NCBI GenBank assembly: GCA_035772405.1
Contig: JAYKKM010000375.1
Location: 2,322,501-2,386,500 of the forward strand
DNA length: 64,000 bases
Source of the DNA: Chrysogorgia sp. JL179-B06
Lineage: Eukaryota; Cnidaria; Anthozoa; Scleralcyonacea; Chrysogorgiidae
Direction of reading: 5' to 3'
This document shows positions 32,580 to 44,607 of this stretch, piece after piece. The notes under the pieces are model-generated. The model was not told the origin of the DNA, made no database searches, and was given only the letters and a program-made list of their open reading frames with translations. Position numbers and translations under genes: made by a program. Each line of letters begins with the position of its first letter. Position 1 is the first letter of the stretch.

Positions 32580-33726
32580 TTAGCCCCTTTTTTCTGAGGA
32601 TTTAAGTTTATATATCGTTTGTTTACTCCAAGTTCCCACATTCACAACAGCAACACATTATAGATAGTACCTTCGTATGTGCCCAGGCAACAGCCCAGTG
32701 CACAATGCTAAAATACATGAATCGAATATATGTCAAGTATTTAGTCTTCACCAAAGCCGAGCAAAACATTAGCTTTCGCTTGTTTTATGCATAACTTATC
32801 GTCTCGACTAAAATGTCAACAAACCGTTGGCCGTCAAAACGTCAGTCACCAACAATAGTCTTTCTCAAGACTACAACAACCTGGACGATCAACTTCACAC
32901 TTCTAATCGGTACTGCTAGGTTGAAACCATTTATTTAAACCGTTACTGTCGGAGTGCAAATAACGGCGTAAAAGTTCATTCGTTGTAAAAATTTCGTCTT
33001 GTTACTTCAAAGTGAAAGCTCGTTAATCCAACCCGCAACGTGCCAACTTAATGTATAATTTCAATATTTCATACCAAGACGATAAGCGAGATGTAGCTTG
33101 TGCCTTGAGTACTGTAGAATAAATTGAATTATGTAGATCTTATATATAAAGGGAACTGAGCAAGTGCGACTGTGCGAATATAGATGGTTACTTTTGCTTG
33201 ATCTAAAACAAACGTGAAATAATTTTTAGCGAAATTGCAGTATTCTTGCTTCACGTGGGGACGTTAATTTAAAGCACAGTATGTGTTTAACGTAGTTTCC
33301 ATGGTGACTAGCTCATCACTCATTTCCACATTTCTGCGGTGCAGATTAAGTATTGTTGCGTTTACAACTATTTAGAAGGACGTACTACGATTTCCATATA
33401 TACGATTGTTATCTTGATATTTGCGACTTGCTAGATAACAAAAGGGAAAAGCACATTTTGCAATCTTATATATCGAATCAAAAAAAATTCTTTGCGACAG
33501 CGTCCCCCAAAAGTTGGTTGCTATGACGCGTATCACTTAATGACAAAAAAATTCCGTTTTCCACTTCAACCGTAACGTAAAGTACATAGCGTTTTCTTTT
33601 GTGTCAAAGTCATTAGTTTTGCTCTAGTGCTCACGAAACAAAGAAATACGCTACGTTTCGGTACGATACGGTAATTGAAGTGGAAAACGGGCATTAAACG
33701 TCAGGGGTCTTTAGGTCGACGTTAAC
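32580..33726. other. No gene seen
   Basis: AT-rich. Around 33540-33680 is a loose inverted repeat ('ttccgttttccacttcaacc' with 'ttgaagtggaaaacggg'), probably a MITE of about 140 bp. Confidence 0.4.
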
Positions 33727-34256
33727 ATAAACACATTTACCAAAATCTAATAATGGCGTAATGTTGGTGAAGGATGAGAAAGAGAAATGAGTTCTTAGAA
33801 GAACTGTTTAACTCTTTCCTGACCGACCCAGTCAAAATGGGTCGTAGAAGACCCCGGAAGTCGTCAATCGAAAAACACGGCACACGGTATCGCAAGATTA
33901 AAAATTGAAATTCGACAAGCGCCAGGAACATGCGATCCACTCACACGCCAAGTTTGATTTGATTTCATAAACAACTCTGCGATTGGTGGCATTTTGAGTT
34001 TTCAATATGCTACGCGGGCGTGCAAGATGGCCTTTTCTAGAAAAATGTAAATTTTTCAACCTGATTTATGATAATTAATGCTAATTTATATAAAAATAAT
34101 GTGTTTGTTCGGGAAATTTAAAAGCACAGGTAAAAGCCGGTTTATTGGGCTTTCAGAAAATGTATGCTTTCGCAACAGTTATGGTTATTTCAAGAGATAT
34201 CAATAGAACAAAGAGGTGGTTCAATTTTGGATGTTTTTCTGCCTGTCCGGAAAGAG

Positions 34257-34977
34257 TTAAAGTGGTTCTCCGATGAAAATATTTCTGCTAATTTTTTTAC
34301 ATAATCCCAGAGATATAATGGTAATTAGTAATCGTGCAGAGTTTCACTTCAAAATTCGTTGAAAGAAATAAAGGTTTTACTTTACGTGTGAAGTTTGTAT
34401 TTTGGAGCGCCGCCATTAAAGTGGCCGAGTGCGAGAAGAATGAGTCGAGGAGAACTTATGACGTCATAGCCTCAACAACAACAAAAGGGTCATGGTCGTT
34501 GCTAGATGGTACCATCGCAGTTGAGGATCGTGACGTAAACATATATCTAAACTAAAATCGAATCCCCAATCTAACCCTAATTCTAATCCTAACCGAAGCC
34601 CTAACCCCACTCCAACCTTAATCGCAGTCTTCAACTAAATGCGAACTCAAACTCAACTGTACCATCTAGCCACGACCAAGGGTACCATCTAGCCACGACC
34701 AAGGGTACCATCTAGCCACGACCAAGGGTACCATCTAGCCACGACCAAGGTCATTGTTGTTGTTGAGGCTATGACGTCAAAAGCTCTCCTCGACTCATTC
34801 TTCTCGCACTCGGCCACTTTAATGGCGGCGCTCCAAAATACATGACTTCAAACGTAAAGTATAACCTTTCTTTCAACGAATTTTGAAGTGAAACTCTGCG
34901 CGATTACTAATTACCATTATATCTTTGACATTATGTAAAAGATTAGCAGAAATTATTTCGTCGGAGAACCACTTTAA
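34257..34977. mobile_element. Inner TTAA-flanked MITE with long TIRs
   Basis: 'ttaaagtggttctccgat' at the left and its inverted copy ending at 34977. Arms of roughly 270 bp. The centre has degenerate telomere-like 'ccctaac' runs (34570-34605) and a 4 x 23 bp tandem repeat. Confidence 0.85.
34659..34750. repeat. Four tandem copies of a 23 bp unit
   Basis: The unit 'gtaccatctagccacgacc' plus 'aagg', four perfect copies. A partial inverted match 'gctagatggtacc' lies at 34501-34513. It is direct head-to-tail repeats without spacers. Confidence 0.95.
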
Positions 34978-35494
34978 AGATTTGAGAAATAAATAGGCTT
35001 AAAATAAAGAATAAATAGATTTAAAATAATACTATACAGACAAAATGACTTTGCTTTCAGTCTGTCACTATTTTAGGTGTCACTTCCCTATCGGGGTGAC
35101 TTCATATGACATCATATGACATCATATACGATCTAAGTTTCAGTTTATCAGCAGACGCATAGCACTTGATAAACTGTCTGCCGAAATGCATCGTGCTTTT
35201 TTATTTTAAGCCTATTTATTTCTCAAATCTTTAAACAATTCTTCTAAGAACTCATTTCTTTTTCTCACCCTTTCCTCCAACATTACGCCATTATTAGATT
35301 TTGGTAAATGTGTTTATAAATAAGCAGTTTAGATTTCAGAACGTTCTGAACTTAGTTATTACCAATCACCATGGTTAGTAGAACATATATTAACCAAATA
35401 CGACCATTAATTAGCAATACCAACCGCGAATACATATTACTGTGTTTATACTGTATCATAAAGTTCCTGCAGGCTGTAGGGTCAGTGTATCGAC

Positions 35495-35790
35495 TGAAGC
35501 CGGTGACACACTACGTTATCTCCAAGACTTTCGTCTCCAAGACTTTTGTTTCCGAAGTCAGCTCGGACACAAAATCTTCACTAAGTGTATCATCGAAGTC
35601 TCTGAAACTTTTTGTGTCGACGGAGATCTTGTTTCCGAAATATAGGAACCGCGTGTTCTAATCACACAGAGAAGTCTTCGACACAAAACGGAGACTTCGA
35701 TGATACACTTGAAGATTTTGTGTCCGAGACTTCGGAAATTAACAAAAGTCTCGGAAACAAAAGTCTTTGCGCACATACATATTGACCAGA
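35495..35790. mobile_element. Palindromic MITE
   Basis: Arms around 'ctccaagacttttgtttccg' and 'cggaaacaaaagtctttg'. 'gtgtatcatcgaagtct' recurs inverted as 'agacttcgatgatacac'. Confidence 0.75.
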
Positions 35791-36485
35791 ATGCATTGCA
35801 AAAATGTCGAACGGAGATAAGACCCTGGGGCCTGGGTACGAATTTGACGTCCTGCTTTTATCAAAGAAATAAAAGTCAAAAGTAATAAAACTATAAACGA
35901 GCAAAATGTAACGGCGCCGTCAGCGCGGCAAATGTAACTAGTTATCGTTACTTTTTATTTCGAAATTTTGTAACTAGTTACTATAGTTCTGTTACAGTTA
36001 CAGTTAACGTTACTCAAAAAAGTAACGATTACTTGTCGGCGAAGTTACTCACAGCATTGGGTCTTTCACAGTACGTATTCGTTTTGGATATGTCTCTTTT
36101 CAAACATTGCCAAAAAGCACTATTTGTTTGAATTCCCCGGGAAATTTCCGCAAATGGCAAAGGGTCTAGTAACTATCTTACGTGACGTAACTTAAGGGAT
36201 AAGGGTCGCTCATAAGGGTCGCTCATAAGGGTCGCTCAAAAGAGCGTGTATTATGCTGTGTAGTTATCACCGAAGTGCAGAGCAACATGCCAGATAGACT
36301 GTTGTGTTTGTGTTTTCAAATGACTCAGATTTATAGAACACTGAACGGAATTTTACTTCATCTCATTCCTCATGCTACGTCACAGGGGGCTCGTCCCAGG
36401 CCCCGGACATTGAGAATGAAGTTTGAATGTATAATAATAATGTAGATTGAGTACTCATATATGAACATGAAAATGTTTACAAGTT
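35791..36485. other. No gene; MITE fragments
   Basis: Holds a run of 'taactagttac / agtaacg' type repeats (35930-36040), similar to 57140-57265 and typical of transposon termini, and three copies of 'ataagggtcgctc' at about 36197-36240. Confidence 0.5.
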
Positions 36486-36691
36486 AGAATCATTGACAAA
36501 ATTTGTTGGAACAACCATGGGCCGGAAACTGCTGGAAACAACTAAGAGCAAACCGTTAAAGTGCTTATAAACCCAAAATGGGTTTTTGGTGATTCGGATA
36601 GAGCATAAAAAGTTAGTTAATAAGTTCTGGATTAGTTTTTGCGTTAAACTTTTAGTTTCGGATCGAGATATAACGGCTCAATGCAAATTGT

Positions 36692-37200
36692 GCCACAACC
36701 TCGTACCCAGGGCCTATCTCCGCCCGCCGCCGACCCCCCGCCACGCGCGCTGCGAGGGCTGGTCACGTGTCACCCAGATTCTGGGTGATAACAAAAATTA
36801 ATTTAGTGGGAGGGGATGGTACGTTTTGGTTGTCCAGGTGCAGCTACTGGCGGTGTCACAGTGATATGTGTTTCCCAGTGAAATCTGTTTCCCCCGTATA
36901 ATAAGTCTCCCTTTCTCCCGGAAAAAATAAGGCTGTAAAGTGTTTTGATTCATGTACTGTATATATTTATAAATACTGTAAATAACGTTAGGCTGTGGCT
37001 ATATTTACGGGCCCGTAAACGGACTTCGCCAAGCTATATTTACGGCAGTATTTTAGCAACCTCGTACCCAGGGCCTATCTCCGCCCGCCGCCGACCCCCC
37101 GCCACGCGCGCTGCGAAAAGGCCCTGGCAGGGGCTGGTCACGTGTCAGTGATAACAAAAATTAATTTAGTGGGAGGGGATGGTACGTTTAGGTTGTCCAG
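36692..37200. repeat. Two copies of a GC-rich 'cctcgtacccagggc' element end
   Basis: The block 'caacctcgtacccagggcc' through 'gtcacgtgtcacccagattctgg' occurs at 36692-36800 and again, shortened, at 37058-37160. The inverted form is at 40130-40259 and 40690-40815, and short traces are at 38815-38832 and 56960. It stands out as GC-rich against the AT-rich background. Confidence 0.75.
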
Positions 37201-39140
37201 GCGCAGCTACTGGCGGCATGTAATGGCTCCGATACTGAAGTTTTATCCTGTCGTAGATGGAATCGATCTTTCCTCGAACCGTCGCGGACTCCGCACGCTG
37301 TAAGAAGTTGAAAATGTGTCAAAAGCTCATGGCGACGTGCTTCAGCGAAACAAAGCGCTTCCTGAACTCATCTGTCGTCGTTGAGAAAGAAAAGTAAAGA
37401 ACGCTTCAAATTTAAAGAAAACAAGACGCCCGCTAGGCGTTAACTCGGGCTCTTGAATTAGTGGCTTGTTGAAAGACATTGTAGGCAAATTCAGTGATTT
37501 GAATTCAATATACACAAATCTATAGTTGTAGGTACAATGGTACATGTAATGATACAGCTGTCAGTGCAGGGGTGGTTGCAAACCCATAACACAGTGTTGG
37601 CCAACGGCTTTGATTATATGAAGGTGAGTTGGCTCAGTATCCAAGCTGGCTTACTGAGCGGAAGTCTGCCCCGCCAAATGAGCCATCCTGTTTGCTGACC
37701 TAACCAGTTCTAGCCAACAGGGTCAGCCTGGCAAGCGAGCCGGCCAGTGCTCATGTAATAACAATTCATATGCTCAGTCCGGCAAACCGGTTCAGTTTGA
37801 GCAAGCATTAAATCAGTTAATCTTTTTCTCAGTGTATAAGGCATAGCAGTAAATCAAACCATTTAGCTGGCAGTAGCAAGGTGTCATAAGCTATTATAAA
37901 ACAGTTTAAAGAAATGTAATTCAAAATCATTATTTCTTTGAAGTTATATTAACATTTTGAGCCAGTAAAAATATTCATAATTTTAGCATATTTATTATTT
38001 GAGAGGCTTTATATACATACTAGTGACTAGTCCAGTAGGCCGGCCAGCTAATTGTAATATAAAGACAGATTACTGCATAGTTAACTATGTTACTGTTTCG
38101 ATTAGCGAGCCAACTCGCTTTCCATGTAAAGTCAAGGCCAAAATTCAGACCCGTCACTGGTAAACCAGCAAACAACAACAAACTCTTTACTCCTTGACCT
38201 TGATAGTTGGTAATTTGGGTGTCTGCAGAGATTTATATACTGTGTGTTCATTTGTAAGCATTTGTGTATATTATAATACATATATAAACAATCGATACAA
38301 ACTTACTGATAACCCAGAACATTTTGGAGCACCATTTATGCTTACAGGTAAAATATCAAGTGAAACAGGGTAAAATTCGATAGCAACTAAACATAGTACT
38401 TGGTATATATGAAACAATAAACTGTAGCATCAACTTTATTTTGTATAACATAACAATAAACAATACAGGCAACAAAGCTTATACAAATATTACAGTTACC
38501 TCAGAACAATTAACATATTCCATGCAGCATTCATATGTTGAGTCTCATAATAAATTATTAAACATTTAGTAGACAAAAAGCGTATGGAAACAGATAATTT
38601 GATCGAGTACAGGTTCTCGAAATCGTAGACCAACCCGTTTCGAAAACGATCGGGATTGTGAGCGTATATATATAAGATCAAGATACTTGCCAGTTGCCAG
38701 CCACATCAAAGATTTTCAGTGAAGAGCACTCAAAGAAAGGTGATCAGATGAGTAAATATTATAATTACAATGGCGCATGAATATATGCAGTGTTTTCAGT
38801 TTCGCAAAGGTTAAAAGCCTGGGTACGAGGTTGATCGGGATGCGGGGGGCAAAACATTTTTGGGATCCGTTAACTGCGCATGTGTAGTAATCCCACATTC
38901 ATAATCTCGCTCACTAGTCTATTAATTCAATCAACAATGATGCAATAATTGCCATTTCGCGACATTGCCAAAATAAAAATAATAAAAATAAAAATAAAAA
39001 TAAACAGAGCCCTTTCTAAGACTCGTGCTCTCCCCCCAGGGGGGGGAGGCCCGAGTAATTATTGCTAACACGCGAAAGTTACTTATCCAGAATTTAGCCG
39101 ATTTAAAAGGTGCATTGAAATATCGCCGTCTGCCCTTTCC
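37201..39140. other. No clear gene
   Basis: 37320-37400 is an inverted match to 39845-39930 (shared 'aaagcgcttcctgaactcat', 'aagtaaagaacgcttc'), so it is a decayed copy of the zinc-binding ORF there. The rest, to 39140, has no recognised feature apart from an AAAAT-type run at 38968-39005. Confidence 0.4.
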
Positions 39141-39508
39141 CTAGAGAAATATTTCTAAACCGACGCCGCCTCGTCGTCTTCAATTTTCAAAGGTTAGTTT
39201 TAAAATCATGAGTTGTTGTTTTAATCTAAAATATATAATAACATCATGACAGAACGTTGACGCTTTATAACTGCCTTTTTACATTGAAAGAGTTGAATAG
39301 AGATAACAATGATCGTCACTGCGTCAAGTGATTTCATAATAGCATATTTCCAATGTAGACATGTTAACCCGAAATTTTCGAAGTTGATAGAAAATGGAAA
39401 ATAACACTGCGTACGCAACACTGTGTACTTTGTTATTTCGAATGTCTAGGATAGTATTATGCTTGTGTCACTTCATATTAAATTAAAATATTTCGCAAAT
39501 ATAAGTAA

Positions 39509-40259
39509 TTCGATCGATCGGATATTAAAATACTATATTTGGGATAAATACTATTAATAGACATTCGAAATAACAAAGTAGACAGTGCTGCGTAGACTGT
39601 TTCTTTTCTATTATTAAAATCACTTGACGCAGTGACGATCATTTCTATCTCTGTTCAAAAGGCAGTTAAGCGGTAAACGTTATTATATATTTTGGATTGA
39701 GTCAACAACTAATAATTTTAAAACTAACCTTTGAAATTGAAGATGACGAGGCGGCGTCGGTTTTGAAGTTCAAAAACGTTCTTTTCGACAAAGGGACAGA
39801 CGGCGTTAACTAGTAACTGTTGCGTGCCAGAAATAATTTTCTTTAAATTTGAAGCGTTCTTTACTTTTCTTTCGCAAGGACGACAGATGAGTTCAGGAAG
39901 CGCTTTGTTTTGATGAAGCACGTTGTCTACCCTGTGTGCCACGTTGTCATGAACTTTTTCAACATCAACTAATATAACCGCGTTCTTGCAGTACTGTATG
40001 TGGAGTCCTCAAGGGATTCGCAGAGTCGATAGAACAAAAAATCGATTCCATCACAGCATCACAGGATAAAACTTCTTCGCATCAGTGGCCATTATATGCC
40101 AGTTGCTGCACCTTGCACCTGGACAACCTCCCCCTCCCACAAATTTTTTGTTATCACCCAGAATCTGGGTGACACGTGACCAGCCCCTGCCAGGGCCTTT
40201 TCGCAGCGCGCGTGGCGGGGGGTCGGCGGCGGGCGGAGATAGGCCCTGGGTACGAGGTT
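39509..40259. repeat. Tandem repeat unit 1 of a transposon end
   Basis: From 'gatattaaaatactata' to 'cctgggtacgaggttg'. The next unit (40260-40815) starts at the same sequence. Unit 1 contains 177 bp (about 39804-39980) that unit 2 lacks, flanked by 'cggcgtt' and 'ccgcgtt'. A third, inverted and diverged copy is at about 39140-39440. Confidence 0.85.
39724..39942 (-). pseudogene. Fragment of a transposon-type zinc-binding ORF
   Basis: The minus-strand frame reads 'HQNKALPELICRPCERKVK', with a C-x2-C pair, then 'NLKKIISGTQQLL'. This recalls the small N-terminal treble-clef domain seen in many cnidarian transposon-type proteins. The frame seems to continue upstream (to about 40080) in the same direction. 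It is lost in unit 2 by an in-frame 177 bp deletion. Family not certain. Confidence 0.35.
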
Positions 40260-40815
40260 GATATTAAAATACTATATTTGGGATAAATACTATCAATAGA
40301 CATTCGAAATAACAAAGTAGACAGTGCTGCATAGACTGTTTCTTTTCTATTATTAAAATCACTTGACGCAGTGACGATCATTTCTATCTCTGTTCAAAAG
40401 GCAGTTAAGCGGTAAACGTTATTATATATTTTGGATTGAGTCAACAACTGATAATTCTAAAACTAACCTTTGAAATTGAAGATGACGAGGCGGCGTCGGT
40501 TTTGAAGTTCAAAAACGTTCTTTTCGACAAAGGGACAGACGGCGTTCTTGCAGTACTGTATGTGGAGTCCTCAAGGGTTCGCAGAGTCGATAGAACAAAA
40601 AATCGATTCCATCACAGGATAAAACTTCTTCGCATCAGTGGCAAGGTGCAGCAACTGGCATATAATGGCCACCTGGACAACCTCCCCCTCCCACAATTTT
40701 TTTGTTATCACCCAGAATCTGGGTGACACGTGACCAGCCCCTGCCAGGGCCTTTTCGCAGCGCGCGTGGCGGGGGGCCGGCGGCGGGCGGAGATAGGCCC
40801 TGGGTACGAGGTTGA
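40260..40815. repeat. Tandem repeat unit 2 of a transposon end
   Basis: Direct copy of 39509-40259 with the 177 bp deletion. Ends with the GC-rich 'acgcgcg' block and 'tacgaggttg'. Confidence 0.85.
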
Positions 40816-41095
40816 TTGTGCCATTTTTTGGAAAAAAGTAGCGCCACCAAAATAACACACAGGGACCTGGATCCGAGGAACCCATCTTCAACAACAACTA
40901 GGCTTTTGTATAGGAGAAGACAGCTATCTTAAGAGTTTTTATTGAAAAATGCCCAAACGATGTGTCTTTACGATGTTACCTTGTCTACTCGAATTGTAAT
41001 ATATTTTATATATTACAATTATTATTATTGTATTATTTATATTATTGAAACATAACACGTTCCTCGGATCCAGTCTCCCGGCCTGCGCTACCTTT
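40816..41095. mobile_element. MITE between GC-rich end and inverted arm
   Basis: 'aaaaaagtagcgcc' and 'acctggatccgaggaac' at the left are matched inverted by 'gttcctcggatccagtc' and 'ggcctgcgctacctttttt' at the right. Confidence 0.65.
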
Positions 41096-41639
41096 TTTCA
41101 CAAATTGTGACTTTGAGCCCTTATATCTCCGAAACTAAAAGTTTAACGCAAAAACTAATCTAGAACTTATTAACTAACTTTTTATGCTCTATCCGAATCA
41201 CCAAAAACCCATTTTGGGTTTATAAGCACTTTAACGTTTTGGGGTTTTACAACTTAGGGGGAATGGGAGCTAGTAAACCTTTCGCGATGGCCTTTGTTCC
41301 AACAATTTTGTAAATGATTATATAGCTATATTCCCAACTGGTTTCTTTTTTTTTTGGTTACTTTTCCTCGATTTTTCTAATCTCTTGCTGATTTGTTTTT
41401 TTTCTTCTTTCGGGTGGGAGCTAGGGCAGGGGCAGAAGTGAGGCAACCGCAAACGAAACAAGGACCAACGAACGCAGCACTATAGGACCTGGAGATCTAT
41501 GAATTAACATTTTAAAATACTCAAACAGGTGTATATTTCACTCAAAACAGTGTATATGACACCAAAAAATTGATAAGTTATTCATTAAAGTTTTTAATTT
41601 GGTCCATTTGTTTCGGAGATATCTATCTCTAAACAGCAA

Positions 41640-42075
41640 AGTGAAAAGGTGGTGAAGTGCCAAGATGTTTAGTGACGAAACACTGACGTTTCGAGCGGAG
41701 CCCTTCATATATCAGAGTAAAGGTACGTTTACACACTACGATTAATCGGGCCGATTTCTGGTTTAAATGCATGTTAAGTAATGAGAGACAAGGAAGACGC
41801 CAAGACAAATGAGCCCACGGGACACTCCGCTGACTGTTTCTCCACTTAACATCCAGCTAAACCAGAAATCGGCCCGATTAATCGTAGTGTGTAAACGTAC
41901 CTTAAGAAACGTTAGATAACTTACACGCTATTTCAGCAGTACACCAACCTTTTTACTAGATATTTCACAAGGAACAGTATTTTAGCTATAGTCTTTGATT
42001 GCATTAATTCTTAATTTCTTAGTCCGCTTCATGAAACGTCAGTATTTCGTCACTAAAAATCTTGGCAGTTTACCA
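41640..42075. repeat. Hammerhead-like palindrome, split by a MITE
   Basis: The left part, 'gcaaagtgaaaaggtgg' to 'tgacgtttcgagcggagccc' (minus-strand core at about 41684-41718), is the same module as 47190-47362. After the inserted MITE (41721-41902) comes 'gaaacgttagataacttaca' of the 31155 type, then 'tcagtatttcgtcactaa' of the first type. Two related repeats therefore appear merged. Confidence 0.6.
41721..41902. mobile_element. 182 bp MITE with 45 bp perfect TIRs, TAA target
   Basis: 'aggtacgtttacacactacg' at 41721 and its complement ending at 41902, perfect for about 45 bp. It is flanked by 'taa' at 41718-41720 and 41903-41905. A 3 bp TAA duplication suits the Harbinger/PIF group. Confidence 0.85.
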
Positions 42076-43009
42076 TTTTGCTATATACTGAATAAAACCG
42101 AGAGAGACGAAAAAACTCGAAATAGGCCGCAGCTGTGGCGTCATTAATTTCGGCGATTTTTTAGAAATTATTGGACGCTGATGACAACACTAACTCGAGA
42201 GGTAGATTTGCCTCTGTTGAAGATAACAGTGACGATGAAGACAACAGTGACAACATATACAATAAAACAATTATTGGATTCTTGAATATAATTGTGCAGA
42301 CCTCGGTCAATGTTATCCGCCTCAGCCTTCGGCAAATTGAAATCGGTCTTGGATAATTCTTGTTATTAATTATATAGCAACTAGTAGAGCTATGTCTCGC
42401 AATTTGATTGGCTGCGCTACTATTCGACTATCACCCGCTCATATCCTAGCTAGCAGTAGATAAAAAGCAAGATGGCGGTATGTTTTTTTCGGCCGAAAAA
42501 GGTTGAAATGATCAATAGGGTTTTGTAAAGAAACGGCCCCCAACTGACTAAGTGTTTGACTATATAAGAATACAGACCTCGTGACCAGGCTCTCGGCAAA
42601 CGACCGCACTAGCACTGGTCCTCACATTGTAAACTTGGGGGAGCCGGCCAAAGCAACATTTTCGTTGTACCTGTCAGTGGCGAAGCTAGAACCAAATGGG
42701 TGGTCATGATAACTAATAATCCGAGCGCCGTAGGCCCGAGGCTTTCTAGGAGGGTGGGGGGTGGATTAGATGGTTATGCTCCCGCGAAATTTTTTGAAAT
42801 CTAGGTTCCCGCAAATGACATTTCCTGCATTCTGAGTGGTGATTTTTCAGCTAAGAAGTTAATAAAATTTCATATTTTGGACTGTTTCGCTCTATATCAG
42901 AGCTCATCAGCATTCCTAAGAACCACCTGGCCCGGAGATTTCCCGGTAGGACCCTGAAAATCTGGTGATGGTGGGCCCCCTCCCGCTGTGAGCAGTCCAT
43001 ATGTACTTC
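42076..43009. other. No gene seen
   Basis: 42577-42600 has an isolated piece of the SINE found at 47485 ('cgtgaccaggctctcggcaa'). Otherwise nothing recognised. Confidence 0.4.
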
Positions 43010-43642
43010 TAGTACGTATTCCATATAAGGAAGTGACCGACGAGCAAATAGAAGGCATTGACGAGCAAATAGAAGGCATTAACGAACAAATACATGACAC
43101 TCGCACCAGCCCGCTGGATGCGGGATTATTAACACGTTACGATATGTTCGATTATCCGCTCTTTTTAAGAAAACTACGTTCGCTAGCAGGATAAGCTGTA
43201 CGCATATTGTAAACAGATAATTTATCTGCTTTTTAATATATATTGTAGCTTTGGGAGTTGATTATTTCTCAAGAAAACGTTCGTCGAAGACAGCCGTGTT
43301 TTTGTTTAAGATTGTGTCCGTATTAGGAAAATTATATTTTGGCATGTTCGATTATCCGCGCTTTTAAAGAGAACTAAGTTAGCTACCGGGATAAAGCTGT
43401 ACGTATGTTGTAAATAGATAATTTAACTTTCCTTTGATATATTCTATAGCTTTGGGGGTGGTTTATTTCTCAAGAAAACGTTTGCCAAAGGGTTAGGACC
43501 TTTGTTGTTTTGGGGTCGGTAACAATCCAATTAACAAGGAGGCTGGTACGAGGTTTGAACGTGTCAGGTATTTGCTCGTTAATTCACTCTATTTGCTCGT
43601 CAATGCCTTCTATTTGCGCTTCCTTATAAGGAATACGTACTA
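43010..43642. mobile_element. Palindromic element, 'tagtacgtattcc' family copy 1
   Basis: Ends 'tagtacgtattccatataag' and 'ttataaggaatacgtacta'. Next to the ends are short tandem 'gacgagcaaatagaaggcat' units. A second copy is at 53519-54116, and parts occur inside duplication copies A and B. Confidence 0.8.
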
Positions 43643-44052
43643 GATACCCCTTATCGAGCAGTGAGCCCCAATCGAATAGTTTTCCCGGGCCCTATTTTTG
43701 AGCCACACTGACCCTGGGAACCACTGACAACATATTAATGCAATTTTTGGTCAGCGAGTCCAACATGGACGTTTTGTTCAACCGGGGCTACCGTTTAGCC
43801 TCAATCATTCCGCGATTTCCGCCCTACTTCTTAGTTAAAAAAGAAAGCCTACTAGAGTAGGGCTGCATAAACTAGAGAAATATTAGTACTTTAGTTGAGT
43901 AAAACACTCGGGTTAACATGCAAAGTTATTGTGATTATTTTTTTAATTACTTCTATATGACAGTTTAACAGAACATTAATAGGAAGATGTTATTTTCCAA
44001 CTTGTCTGAAATATCATACATTCATACTATTCGATTAATATATGATTTCAAA

Positions 44053-44232
44053 CAGGCGCGGATTTAGAAGTTAGTCGCATAAATTAGACACTTCATGAAC
44101 AACCCTATTGGTTATGCTTTTCTTAAGAATAATTCAGAACAAAAACCTATCCAATAGGATTGTTATTCACAGGTATTTTGAATTGCAAATTCTAAATCTA
44201 ATTTATGCGACTAACTTCTAAATCCGCGCCTG
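44053..44232. mobile_element. 180 bp hAT-type MITE with 8 bp TSD
   Basis: TIR 'caggcgcggatttagaagtt' and its complement at the right end. Flanked by identical 'atttcaaa' at 44045-44052 and 44233-44240. The 8 bp duplication and CAG start are hAT features. Confidence 0.9.
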
Positions 44233-44325
44233 ATTTCAAATACTTCTACTTTCGAATTCAATTTTTTTGCTGCAATTTTTCTTTCAAAGGCCGCGGCCTG
44301 CTTCCTACGCCCCTGTGTAGTTTAA

Positions 44326-44607
44326 TCAAGTGGAATACCAAATATTACCATCTTGTAATATACCCAATTCTATTTCTTCGTTAGCCTGCATTACAGGCGT
44401 TCCTGGGAGTTGTCTGTACTCTGTATCCCCGCGCCCCCCTGTAATCTGTAATCGCCCCCTTGTAACCCGTAATCGCTTAATGTTATTTCTATCGATATCA
44501 ATCCGATAACATTTTGAATAATTGAATGCGGAAACATTTAAAACCATATCTTTCAGTAACTTCTGATTTGGTAAGGTTTTATACCAGTGTATAAACTGCC
44601 AACTCAC
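44326..44607 (-). other. Unassigned 93-codon ORF
   Basis: Begins 'MSWQFIHWYKTLPNQKLL', with later 'LRVTRGRLQITGGRGD' and 'TPVMQANEEIELGIL'. Amino-acid use looks protein-like and the frame lies just upstream of the rootletin gene on the other strand, but no family is recognised and no splice partners were found. It may be chance or part of a decayed transposon. Confidence 0.25.

Larger units (their letters stand above)
33727..35318. mobile_element. Outer palindromic element with ~85 bp TIRs
   Basis: 'aaacacatttaccaaaatct' at 33729 is matched inverted at about 35297-35316, and similarity extends about 85 bp inward through 'aaatgagttcttagaagaa'. It contains the inner MITE 34257-34977 and a third hairpin at about 34978-35232 ('agatttgagaaataaatagg'). 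Confidence 0.8.
36486..41315. mobile_element. Large composite bounded by ~220 bp inverted arms
   Basis: 36486-36705 is present inverted at 41093-41315 (shared 'aaaccgttaaagtgctt', 'ttctggattagtttttgcg', 'ttggaacaa'). Between them lie several elements ending in 'acctcgtacccagggc', a tandem duplication and other MITEs. It could be one large element filled by later insertions, or two solo copies of one MITE facing each other. Confidence 0.55.

Noticed and set aside
34659..34750. CRISPR-like array
   Set aside because: Perfect 23 bp units are adjacent with no spacers, in a eukaryotic MITE.
35442..35904. Several small ORFs on both strands
   Set aside because: They mirror each other because the region is a palindromic MITE.
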